Origin: an uncultured Flavobacteriales bacterium
Lineage (GTDB): Bacteria; Bacteroidota; Bacteroidia; Flavobacteriales_E; Vicingaceae
Assembly: GCA_905479995.1 (NCBI GenBank)
Contig: CAJQON010000019.1
Span: forward strand, 1 to 64,000
Direction of reading: 5' to 3'
Length of the DNA stretch: 64,000 bases
Part shown: positions 55,541 to 63,793 of the stretch, piece by piece
Layout of the letters: each line of letters starts with the position of its first letter
Numbering within the stretch: position 1 is the first letter of the stretch
Program-made: the position numbers and the translations under genes
The notes under the pieces: generated by a model
Told to the model about the DNA's origin: nothing
The model's database searches: none
What the model saw: the letters and a program-made list of their open reading frames with translations, nothing else

Positions 55541-55662
55541 CAATACTATTCGTTTAAGAACGAATAACTTGAACTGACAACCCTTAGACAGGGTCAGAAT
55601 GACAGTTTCTTCTGTGTGGTATTTTTGTCATTGATAGCGAAGTTTTACGAAGCAAATGAATC
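55541..55662. repeat. Cluster of dispersed-repeat elements in a 306-base gap
   Basis: The only gap above 300 bases (55414-55719) holds: a perfect 8-bp hairpin TATTCGTT-TAAG-AACGAATA (55547-55566); the inverted GTCATTCTGAC motif (55592-55602) next to CTGACAACCCT/AGGGTCAG arms; and GTCATTGATAGCGAAGTTTT (55627-55646) continuing to ATGAATCTC. These match the style of the short interspersed repeats (GTCATTnnGAGCGAAG...) that I recall from Bacteroidota intergenic DNA. The first half (55414-55540) is AT-rich and shows nothing recognisable. Confidence 0.6.
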
Positions 55663-55688
55663 TCATTTAAACAATTGCATTTTTAACT

Positions 55689-55696
55689 TAACTTTG
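55689..55696 (+). promoter_or_regulatory. Predicted -7 box for the phosphoesterase-like/barrel fusion
   Basis: TAACTTTG matches TAnnTTTG exactly, 23 bases before the ATG at 55720. TTT at 55666-55668 lies 20 bases upstream and may act as a weak -33. Confidence 0.5.
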
Positions 55697-55719
55697 TCGC
55701 CTTACTAATAGTTTTATTG

Positions 55720-58700
55720 ATGAAAAAGTGGGTTACTTTCTTGTTGTTTTTGTTTCTGATGATTTCCGTTTCGGCTCAAGAAGAATTGTACCTTTTCGGG
55801 AATTTAAAAGGGCCTAAACTTTCAAAGCGTTTAAAGCATTTTGAGGCTACGTTAGATAAGGAAGAAAATAAAGCAAATTTTACGCTGCTTTTGTTGGGAG
55901 ATTTAAGGCAAAAAAATAACGAGAATGAGGATACGTTAGTTTCGTTTATTCAACGCATTCAGAAAAGAGGGGCTAAAGTTATTGCAGTTACAGGAGATCG
56001 TGACTGGGATAAATCTGGCTTGCACGGTTTGGATACTGTAAAAGCATTGGAACATCGGTTTAAAACCAAAATCGGACACAACATATTTTTTCCTAAAAAA
56101 AATTGTCCAGGTCCATATGTAAAAGATATTGGAGAAGACATTCGTCTTATTGCAATTAACTCACAATGGTGGTTGCATCATTATAGAAAAATGTTGCCAG
56201 TAGATTCAGAATGTGACCAAATAACAAAAGTTCAAATATTAGATGATCTTACCGAAGCCATTGAAACCGCTAAAGAAAGAAAAGTTATTATTATTACACA
56301 TCATCCCATAACATCTGGTGGTGTTTACGGAGGTAACTCTCATTTAAAAGGACATTTATTTCCCTTTTCTCATGATAAACCCAATAACAAAACTTTTTTG
56401 CCCCTTTACGGTACTTTTTATAACAAATACCGTCAAAATATTGGTACAACACAAGATTTTAGTAGTGATGAATATGAAGCTTATATTTCGGACATTGAAG
56501 GCGTACTAACTGATTATGAAGATGTGGTAGTTTGTTCCAGCCATGAATACGATCTCCAAGTTTTAAAAATTAACAACAACTTCCAGATTATTTCAGGTAG
56601 TTTTCTAAAAAGTGCACAAGTAAATAGCATTAAAAATACCTTGTATAAAAATAAGTCTAGAGGATTTGTTAAGGTTGAGACAACTGATAATAAAGAGCTT
56701 ATAAGTAAAATATACCTTTACGATAAGGAAGCGAATGAATTTGCTTTAGTGCAAACAATTCCGCTCCATACTTCCAAACATGAGCATTCAATAAATCATT
56801 TAAAGTTAAAAAGTAGTTCGGCTGAATTGCAAAAACAAGAGAAATATTATGGAGGAGATTATGGCGCTTCAAAATTTAAAGAACTCTTTTTTGGTTCCCT
56901 TTATCGAGATGCATGGACGGAACATATAGATGTTCCAATGTTAGATTTGGATACTGTTTTTGGTGGTTTAACACCATTAGAAAAAGGAGGGGGTTTACAA
57001 ACCATATCTTTAAAATTTAAAGACAAAGATGGAAGGAAATATGCCTTTAGGTCTATTAACAAAACTCCAATAAAAGCATTGCCAAAAGAATTTAGAATTA
57101 GTTTGGTAAACGAAATTACACGAGACATGACTGCTACACAGCACCCTTACGGTGCTTTGTTTGTCTCTAGTTTATTAAATTCTACCGAATTGTACCATGG
57201 CTCACCTAAATTATATATTATGCCTGATTCGCCTAAATTAGGAACCTATAGAAAAGAGTTTGCTGGAATGTTTGGAATGCTAGAGCCTAAACCAACTGAA
57301 TTAGATGATTTATCTAAAAGCTTTCAAAATGCTGATCAAGTAAAAAGTACCATTAGCTTATACAATAAGCTCTACGATTCGCCTAAAAACTATATTGATA
57401 CAGCGTTGTATGCAAAGTCGAGGATTTTTGATATTTTAATTGGAGATTGGGATAGGCACCAGGACAATTGGAAGTGGATTGGGTTTAAAAAAGATTCGTT
57501 AAATACTGTTTACAAACCTTATCCAAAGGATAGAGATCATGCTTTTTCTAGAATGAATGGAATATTTTATTACTTAGCAGATAGAGAATGGGCAGTTCCT
57601 TTTAGAGAGAATTTTAGTAAAGAATTTTCGGGTTTAAAAAGCTTAACCATTAAGGCTAACCATATGGATAGGATGATGTTGTCTGGATTAAATAAGAAAG
57701 AATGGTTAGATATAAGCGCAGAATTAAATGCTCAAATTACTGATGCTACAATTGATAGTGCTAAAGCGGCATTTCCAAAAGAGCTTCAAGAAAAATCAGG
57801 AAAGGAAATAGCCGAAAAATTAAAATTTAGAAAAAACGGATTGTCTAAGATTGTAGAAGAATACTATCAACTTATATCTAAAGAAGTTGATGTTGTTGGA
57901 ACTAATAGTGCAGAACTGTTTCGTGTAAATCGATTACCAACAGGAGCAGTTCATGTTCGTGTAAGTAAAAAACAGGATAGTACTTATACGTTCTTTGATC
58001 GTGTTTTTGACCCTGCAGAAACTGATGAAATTCGTTTGTTTGGTTTGGCTGAAGCAGATAGTTTTTATGTTTATGGTGAAAGTTATAAAAGTATCTTAGT
58101 AAGAATTGTTGGTGGTACTGATTTGGATGTGGTACGAGATGAATCGTATTCGAAAATAGGTTCTAAAAGGACCTTGGTTTATGATTACCCAGATGGGGTT
58201 TCTTTATTTAAAAGCTCAGAGACCAGAGCTATTTATACAGAAGAAATTAGTTTGAACGAATACGATCAAACTGCTCATAAATACAATACTTACCTGCCTA
58301 TACCATTGTTAGTGTCTAACCCTGATGATGGTTTTGGTGGTGGAGCAATACTTAATGCTAAAACTTTTGGTTTTGGACATAAAAAATACAAAGCAGCATA
58401 TGCTATTAAGGCATTTGCAACTACTAATGGAAGTAATTCATTTTCGGTTTCGGCCAAACGAAATATTGCTCGAACAAATTATTTTATTACGAGTAAGTTA
58501 GAGTATGGGAGCTTTTTTCCTTTCTATAACTTTTTTGGTGTAGGAAATAATACAGTATTGGTAGATAGTCTCAAAGATCAAGGCTTTTATAAAGCTCGAT
58601 ATTCAGGTGCTATAGCTACATTTGGTTCAACCTACCATTTTTACAATAAAAGCTACATTTCACTTAAAGGGGTAGTAGAAATTTTAGAAGAGGGACATTC

Positions 58701-59319
58701 TGATAAATCGTATTTTGATTATTTTTCTTCACCTGAATTGCAATCGAAAAACGCAGGTGGGGCAGAATTAAAAATAGATTTTGACTTTAGAAATAGCTCC
58801 ACTTTTACTACTAAAGGAATTCGATTTATTCTTTCTAATAAATCACTAATTAGCGGGTCTAAAGCATTTGGAAAAACAAATGTTGAATTGAGCTATTATG
58901 GAACTTCAACTATTGGAATTCCTATTACTTTTGGGTTAAAATTAGGAACAGAAAGAACCTTTGGAAAATCGATACCATACTATCACTTAGCAAGTATTGG
59001 CCAGTCAAATCATTTAAGAGGGTTTTTACAAAATAGGTTTTCTGGAGTAGGTACTAATTATATTAATACAGATCTTCGTCTTCATTTTGGGAAATTGAAA
59101 TCTGAATTTTTACCATTATTTTATGGGATTAACTTATTCGCTGATATTGGTCAGGTTGTTCAAAATAATAACTTCACTGAAAAAAAATGGCACAATGGTT
59201 ATGGAGTAGGAGTGTACTTTACGCCTATAAATAAAGACTTTGTTACGCTAAAAATTAACATTGAAACTTCAGTAGAGCAAGCTGCTTTATTTAAAATTGG
59301 TTTAGGTGTATTGCTCTAA
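55720..59319 (+). CDS. Degenerate metallophosphoesterase / kinase-like / Omp85-type barrel fusion
   Basis: A 1199-residue exported protein (signal MKKWVTFLLFLFLMISVSAQ). Residues about 21-330 follow the calcineurin-like phosphoesterase order but with altered metal ligands: FGN (N28) for GD, GDL (61-62) for GDN, GDRDW (92-96) for GNHDW, HHP (194-196) kept, SHEYD (274-278) for GHEH. Residues about 420-640 carry EKGGGLQTISLKF, FRSINK (to K448), GDWDRHQDNW (575-584) and KDRDHAF (D604, D606), like HipA/CotH/FAM20-type kinase loops. Residues about 860-1199 form an outer membrane barrel (LPIPLLVSNPDDGFGGG ... LRGFLQNRFSG) of the Omp85/BamA style. Function unknown. Confidence 0.82.
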   Translation: MKKWVTFLLFLFLMISVSAQEELYLFGNLKGPKLSKRLKHFEATLDKEENKANFTLLLLGDLRQKNNENEDTLVSFIQRIQKRGAKVIAVTGDRDWDKSGLHGLDTVKALEHRFKTKIGHNIFFPKKNCPGPYVKDIGEDIRLIAINSQWWLHHYRKMLPVDSECDQITKVQILDDLTEAIETAKERKVIIITHHPITSGGVYGGNSHLKGHLFPFSHDKPNNKTFLPLYGTFYNKYRQNIGTTQDFSSDEYEAYISDIEGVLTDYEDVVVCSSHEYDLQVLKINNNFQIISGSFLKSAQVNSIKNTLYKNKSRGFVKVETTDNKELISKIYLYDKEANEFALVQTIPLHTSKHEHSINHLKLKSSSAELQKQEKYYGGDYGASKFKELFFGSLYRDAWTEHIDVPMLDLDTVFGGLTPLEKGGGLQTISLKFKDKDGRKYAFRSINKTPIKALPKEFRISLVNEITRDMTATQHPYGALFVSSLLNSTELYHGSPKLYIMPDSPKLGTYRKEFAGMFGMLEPKPTELDDLSKSFQNADQVKSTISLYNKLYDSPKNYIDTALYAKSRIFDILIGDWDRHQDNWKWIGFKKDSLNTVYKPYPKDRDHAFSRMNGIFYYLADREWAVPFRENFSKEFSGLKSLTIKANHMDRMMLSGLNKKEWLDISAELNAQITDATIDSAKAAFPKELQEKSGKEIAEKLKFRKNGLSKIVEEYYQLISKEVDVVGTNSAELFRVNRLPTGAVHVRVSKKQDSTYTFFDRVFDPAETDEIRLFGLAEADSFYVYGESYKSILVRIVGGTDLDVVRDESYSKIGSKRTLVYDYPDGVSLFKSSETRAIYTEEISLNEYDQTAHKYNTYLPIPLLVSNPDDGFGGGAILNAKTFGFGHKKYKAAYAIKAFATTNGSNSFSVSAKRNIARTNYFITSKLEYGSFFPFYNFFGVGNNTVLVDSLKDQGFYKARYSGAIATFGSTYHFYNKSYISLKGVVEILEEGHSDKSYFDYFSSPELQSKNAGGAELKIDFDFRNSSTFTTKGIRFILSNKSLISGSKAFGKTNVELSYYGTSTIGIPITFGLKLGTERTFGKSIPYYHLASIGQSNHLRGFLQNRFSGVGTNYINTDLRLHFGKLKSEFLPLFYGINLFADIGQVVQNNNFTEKKWHNGYGVGVYFTPINKDFVTLKINIETSVEQAALFKIGLGVLL

Positions 59320-59454
59320 TGATTAAATTGATACTTATTGTGCACTTGGCTTAATTTTATTTAGTTTAGGGAAATCATTATACAATAAGGGAAAACGTAA
59401 TAATACATGAAAAATGGAGTTAATATAAAAAAGACTATTGTGCCCAAATAATTT

Positions 59455-60330
59455 ATGAAGCTTTCTATCAAATATATTGTATGCATGTTTATTGTAGGTG
59501 CTGTATTTAATCTAAATGCACAGTCAAAGAAAGATAAACATAAAAACTGTCAATATTGTCTCCATGGAGAACATGAGGTAACAAGTCCATATACTGTTAA
59601 CTTTAAAAAAGAACTTCCTTTTTTTGCTACTAGTGCTGCTTTGTTGGGTACAGGTTTATTAATTAAGCATAGAAATGAGGAAGCCCCTTTTGATTTTGAA
59701 GAACTTGATCAATTAGATCCTAGCAAAATAAATAGTTTTGATAGAGGAGCAGTTTATAATAATTCTTCTACAGCAAGAGAGTATAGTAATTACGCACTTT
59801 TTAGTGGCGCATTGTTGCCTTTGTATTTCTTGACGAACCATCATACTCGTGCCGATTTTTTTCCATTATTGATTATGGGAACTGAGGTTTTTACAATAAC
59901 AAGCACGTTAACCTTAAATTCAAAATTTGCATTTAACCGAACACGTCCTTTAGCTTATAATCCTACATTTTCAAATGAGTTAAGAACGGATGAGACGAGT
60001 AAATTATCATTCTTTTCAGGCCATACAGCTCAAACAGCTGGTTTCTCCTTTTTTATGGCTAAGGTAATTACAGATTATCATCCCAATATGAGGACTGGAG
60101 GAAAAATAGGGATATGGTCATTTGCTGTTGCATTGCCTGCCGTTACTGGTTACTTTAGAATTAAAGGCGGAAAGCATTTTAATTCGGATGTAATAACTGG
60201 TTTTGCTGTAGGAGCTACCATTGGATGGTTAGTTCCTCAATTGCATAAAAATAAAAATAGTAACCTATCTGTCTTGCCTTATCAAAATGATGGTGCCAAT
60301 GGATTAAGTCTTACCCTTAAGTTGAAGTAA
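59455..60330 (+). CDS. PAP2 family phosphatase
   Basis: A 291-residue exported or membrane PAP2 (type 2 phosphatidic acid phosphatase) protein. The three-part catalytic signature is present: KFAFNRTRP (K-x6-RP), FFSGHTAQ (SGH) and IKGGKHFNSDVITG (H-x3-D; the usual SR before it reads RI). An N-terminal signal (SIKYIVCMFIVGAVFNLNAQ) precedes it. It may act on undecaprenyl diphosphate, a lipid or a small phosphate ester. It ends 1 base before the convergent ppk1 stop. A GC-poor 135-base gap separates it from the barrel fusion upstream; nothing recognised there. Confidence 0.88.
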   Translation: MKLSIKYIVCMFIVGAVFNLNAQSKKDKHKNCQYCLHGEHEVTSPYTVNFKKELPFFATSAALLGTGLLIKHRNEEAPFDFEELDQLDPSKINSFDRGAVYNNSSTAREYSNYALFSGALLPLYFLTNHHTRADFFPLLIMGTEVFTITSTLTLNSKFAFNRTRPLAYNPTFSNELRTDETSKLSFFSGHTAQTAGFSFFMAKVITDYHPNMRTGGKIGIWSFAVALPAVTGYFRIKGGKHFNSDVITGFAVGATIGWLVPQLHKNKNSNLSVLPYQNDGANGLSLTLKLK

Positions 60331-60331
60331 C

Positions 60332-62359
60332 TTATTTATTTAAGTAATGGTAAAAATCGAATTGAGCTCTTACTTTATCTTTCGCGGTCGATTTTTTATA
60401 AGGGTTACTTTGTGTTTTATTGAGCATTCTAGCTTTTACGTTATCTCTCAATTGTAAGTTAATTAGTTTTTTTATTTCTGCTCGTTGACTTTTTTCTAAA
60501 ATAGGAAATCCAACTTCAACCCTACGACTTAAATTTCTGGTCATCCAATCGGCAGAAGCCAAAAATAGTTTTTCATCACCATTGTTATGAAATATGTAAA
60601 TTCTTCCGTGTTCTAAATAACGGTCAATTATACTTAATACTTTTATGTTCTTACTCATGTCATCCACTCCTGGGATTAAGCAGCATATTCCTCTAACAAT
60701 AATTGTTATTTTAACGCCTGCATTGCTCGCTTCATAAAGCTTTTTAATCATGCTCTTATCCTGAAGGCTATTCATTTTTAAAGTCATTTTCCCAACTCTA
60801 CCTGCTTTTACATGCGCAATTTCATTGTCAATTAAAGCCTCAAATTGATTTCTCATGTTGAAAGGAGCTGCCAATAAGTTGTTAAAACTTGGGTCTTTAG
60901 CTTTTCCCATTAAAAAATCAAATACTTTATTTAGTTCTTTTGTCAATAATGGATTTTTAGTTAGTAAAGCATGGTCACAATATATTTTTGCTGTTGCCTC
61001 ATTAAAGTTTCCAGTTCCGAAATAAGCATATTCAACTAGTTTTTTCTGTTCACGTCTTTTAATTAAGCAAATTTTAGAGTGAACCTTTATTTCATCAAAA
61101 CTATACAGCACATTAATGCCCGCTTTTTTCATTTTCTCTCCCCATTCCATATTCAACTCTTCATCAAATCTGGCTTTTACTTCATTAAAAACATTCACTT
61201 GTTTTCCATTTATTTTGGCCTTAATTAAAGCCTTACATACCCTAGATTCTTTAGCAACTCTATATAAAGTAATGTTAATTTCTTCCACTAATTCATCATC
61301 AGCAGCCTCTTCAATAAACTCTAAAACGTGGTTGTAGTTTTGGTAAGGGAAATGCAATATAATATCCTGTTTAGAAATGGCATCTAGATAAGAAGTTTTA
61401 CCGTTTAATTTAGGATGTGTTAACAAGTCAAATTGCTCATATTCCAACTCTTCTCGCACGGTTATAGGTAAACCAAAAAAGTCATTAAAATTATGGTACC
61501 TCCCACCAGGCATAACTTCATTTTTTTTGATGCCTAATTTTTTTCTAAAATCCTTTAACATCGTTTTAGGCATTTTTTCATCGTAAAGAAATCGTGAAGG
61601 ATCTCCAATAATACGCTTGTGTAAACTCGATGAAATTCTTTCCTCTATCGTTTCGTCAATTTCTTCTTCTAAATAAAGTTCGGCATCTCTAGTAATTTTG
61701 ATGGAGTAACAACCACTAATATCTGCGTCTCTAAATAGGTCGGTAAGATAAAGTCGCATTACATCTGAAATTTGAATAATAACCTGTTCCGATTTTTTAC
61801 TGGGTAATACAATAAAACGTTGGGTTTTATCTGTTGGTATATTGACAAGATATTGGCCTTTTTCGCCTGTTTCTTTAGCTAAGGTTTCTATGGTTAAATA
61901 CAAGCCTTTATTTTTTAAGAAAGTGTTTTTCTTTGCTGAGAGATCTGAAATTTTTAAAAGAGGAAGTATTTCTTCTTGATAATAGTTATCTAAAAATTTC
62001 TTTTGTGCAGCATTTACCTTTGTTTGATCAATTAGGTAAATTCCTTCTTTTTGCAATAACGGGATTAGTTCTTCATTAAATATTCTTCCAAATTCTACTT
62101 GTTGCTTGTGGACAGTTCGCTTAATTTTCTTTAATAACTTTTTAATTTTCAGGTCAGGTTCAAGTTCTTGCGCTTTTTGCATTCTTAAAACATGAATGTA
62201 AGATGCTACACGAACCCTATAAAACTCATCTAAATTAGAAGAGTATATGGCCAAAAAACGCAAGCGTTCCAATAGTGGAACTTCAACATTTATAGCCTCT
62301 TGAAGTACTCTGAAGTTAAAAGATAGCCAGCTTAATTCTCTGTCAAAGTATTTTTGCAT
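60332..62359 (-). CDS. ppk1: Polyphosphate kinase 1
   Basis: A 675-residue enzyme that makes long-chain polyphosphate from ATP. The N-terminus FDRELSWLSFNFRVLQEA is the Ppk1 N domain. Both phospholipase D-like histidine motifs are present: KVHSKICLIKRR (the phosphorylated histidine) and RYLEHGRIYIFHNNGDEKLF. YAYFGTGNFNEATAKIYCDH and ASADWMTRNLSRRVEVGFPI are family marks. The HD-domain gene lies upstream in the same direction, with a 219-base gap that contains a fragment of a broken gene on the other strand. Confidence 0.97.
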   Translation of the reverse strand: MQKYFDRELSWLSFNFRVLQEAINVEVPLLERLRFLAIYSSNLDEFYRVRVASYIHVLRMQKAQELEPDLKIKKLLKKIKRTVHKQQVEFGRIFNEELIPLLQKEGIYLIDQTKVNAAQKKFLDNYYQEEILPLLKISDLSAKKNTFLKNKGLYLTIETLAKETGEKGQYLVNIPTDKTQRFIVLPSKKSEQVIIQISDVMRLYLTDLFRDADISGCYSIKITRDAELYLEEEIDETIEERISSSLHKRIIGDPSRFLYDEKMPKTMLKDFRKKLGIKKNEVMPGGRYHNFNDFFGLPITVREELEYEQFDLLTHPKLNGKTSYLDAISKQDIILHFPYQNYNHVLEFIEEAADDELVEEINITLYRVAKESRVCKALIKAKINGKQVNVFNEVKARFDEELNMEWGEKMKKAGINVLYSFDEIKVHSKICLIKRREQKKLVEYAYFGTGNFNEATAKIYCDHALLTKNPLLTKELNKVFDFLMGKAKDPSFNNLLAAPFNMRNQFEALIDNEIAHVKAGRVGKMTLKMNSLQDKSMIKKLYEASNAGVKITIIVRGICCLIPGVDDMSKNIKVLSIIDRYLEHGRIYIFHNNGDEKLFLASADWMTRNLSRRVEVGFPILEKSQRAEIKKLINLQLRDNVKARMLNKTQSNPYKKSTAKDKVRAQFDFYHYLNK

Positions 62360-62470
62360 TTAGTATGAATTTTGTAACCCTGTTTGAAAAACTAATAATA
62401 ATACGAAATGTAAAAATGCCAACAATGTTGCCTTAATAATATTCGTACTTTAGTTCACTAAAATAGGAAA

Positions 62471-62587
62471 TTGGAAGCACAAAACGCATTAAAAAAGTCA
62501 CTTTTACTTATTCCCGATATCAATCGATTTAGCAAGTTCGTTAATGAAACGGAAATTGTGCATGGAGTTTATATTATGTTAGGCTGA
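62471..62587 (+). pseudogene. 5' remnant of a DUF2652 (cyclase-like) gene
   Basis: From TTG 62471 the plus strand reads 38 codons and a TGA: EAQNALKKSLLLIPDI, then NRFSKFVNETEIVHG. This matches the start of DUF2652 proteins (usual pattern LxPDISGFTxFVxxTEIxHSxHII), which resemble class III nucleotide cyclases. The family is about 150-200 residues or more, and here it breaks after HGVYIMLG. Its end overlaps the stop of the HD/Pycsar-type gene on the other strand. There is no continuation in any frame. Confidence 0.6.
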
Positions 62588-63784
62588 AGTAAACATGAAC
62601 GCGGCAAATAACAATACCGAAATAATCATTCCGTACATAAACACCAAATAACAAATTCTAAGATAATTGTATTTTTTTGCCAAGACTACACCTAGGGAGT
62701 GCAAATCTCTAATAAGTGAGCTGTACAAGTATTCCTTGTCTTTCATTATTTCTTTCATTCCCCATTCATAATCTTGAAGTTCCATTTTATGGAAATTTCC
62801 AAAAAACAGCAAATTGGCTTTTCTTTTGGTCACGTTTTCAGCAGAAAATTTACCAGCTGTTACTTTTGGTTTGGTAGAGAGTGTCGCCAAAACAATAGTA
62901 GATAAACAAACTACTAACATTGAAATAGAAGGAATAATTAATTCTGGATGCTTATCAAATTTTGAAAATAAAGCAGAAATAATAATCGATAAAATAAGTG
63001 CATTAATACTCAACATAATATTGGCCTTGTTATCGGCAATAGCACTTAACTCCATGTGGTTTTTAAGTGAAGTTCTAAACATGGTTTCAATTCCTTTTTC
63101 AGGAATCTCTGATTTTTCTATTTTGAGTTGAAGTTCTTTTTCTTTAAGCTTGGATTTGCTTTTCTTGTCAACAGATTTACTCGATTGTTTTTTTAAATCA
63201 ACTTTACGGAGCAAAATGTTCCCTAACTTTTTATCGTTATAATTCAGTGCTGCGAACTTTGTGTAATATTTGTGTTTGGTTAAGAAATTTATTTCCATTT
63301 CTAACCATTCTGATTCATTACCGCAATCATTTTTGTAGTGTAAACACTCTTCTTTTAAGAGTTGCGAACGTTCGTTATAAAATTGACTACTGAGGCCTTT
63401 CATGTCGGCATCGCAAATTATTTCTTCCAATAAGTTCGTAGGATCAGTGCCCATTTTTGTAGCCATTATGCAGCCTTTTATCAACGCGATCTTATCGGTA
63501 TCATAATTCTTTTCTGTTAAAAAGGCAACAGCTTGCTCAACGCCTAGTAACTCATGCTCTTCAAATGATGTTAAATAACCCACATCATGAAACCAGGCAG
63601 CTAGCAATACAATTTCCATGTCGGAAGCAGAAATGTTCATTCCTAGCCCAATTTCTTCACAAGCTTCAGCTACATCGAAGGTGTGTTTAAAGTTGTGGTA
63701 AAATAGTTTCTCAGTGTTGGCAGCTTTAAATAAGCCATAAACCAATTCTTCTGCATTTATTATAATTTCACTGCGTTGTTCCAT
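62579..63784 (-). CDS. HD-domain protein with Pycsar-effector-type transmembrane region
   Basis: A 401-residue protein in two parts. Residues about 1-190 are an HD phosphohydrolase: FKHTFDVAEA, AAWFHDVGYL with the HD pair, and the late CDADMKG aspartate. A basic linker (about 195-235, DKKSKSKLKEKELQLK) follows. Residues about 240-401 contain FRTSLKNHMELSAIADNKANIMLSIN and three membrane helices, the pattern of the Pycsar effector TM domain (PycTM, formerly DUF5706). In Pycsar systems such effectors respond to cyclic CMP/UMP; no intact cyclase is in the window. It follows the partial gene by 9 bases, on the same strand as ppk1. Confidence 0.82.
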   Translation of the reverse strand: MEQRSEIIINAEELVYGLFKAANTEKLFYHNFKHTFDVAEACEEIGLGMNISASDMEIVLLAAWFHDVGYLTSFEEHELLGVEQAVAFLTEKNYDTDKIALIKGCIMATKMGTDPTNLLEEIICDADMKGLSSQFYNERSQLLKEECLHYKNDCGNESEWLEMEINFLTKHKYYTKFAALNYNDKKLGNILLRKVDLKKQSSKSVDKKSKSKLKEKELQLKIEKSEIPEKGIETMFRTSLKNHMELSAIADNKANIMLSINALILSIIISALFSKFDKHPELIIPSISMLVVCLSTIVLATLSTKPKVTAGKFSAENVTKRKANLLFFGNFHKMELQDYEWGMKEIMKDKEYLYSSLIRDLHSLGVVLAKKYNYLRICYLVFMYGMIISVLLFAAFMFTSA

Positions 63785-63793
63785 AGGTTTTGT

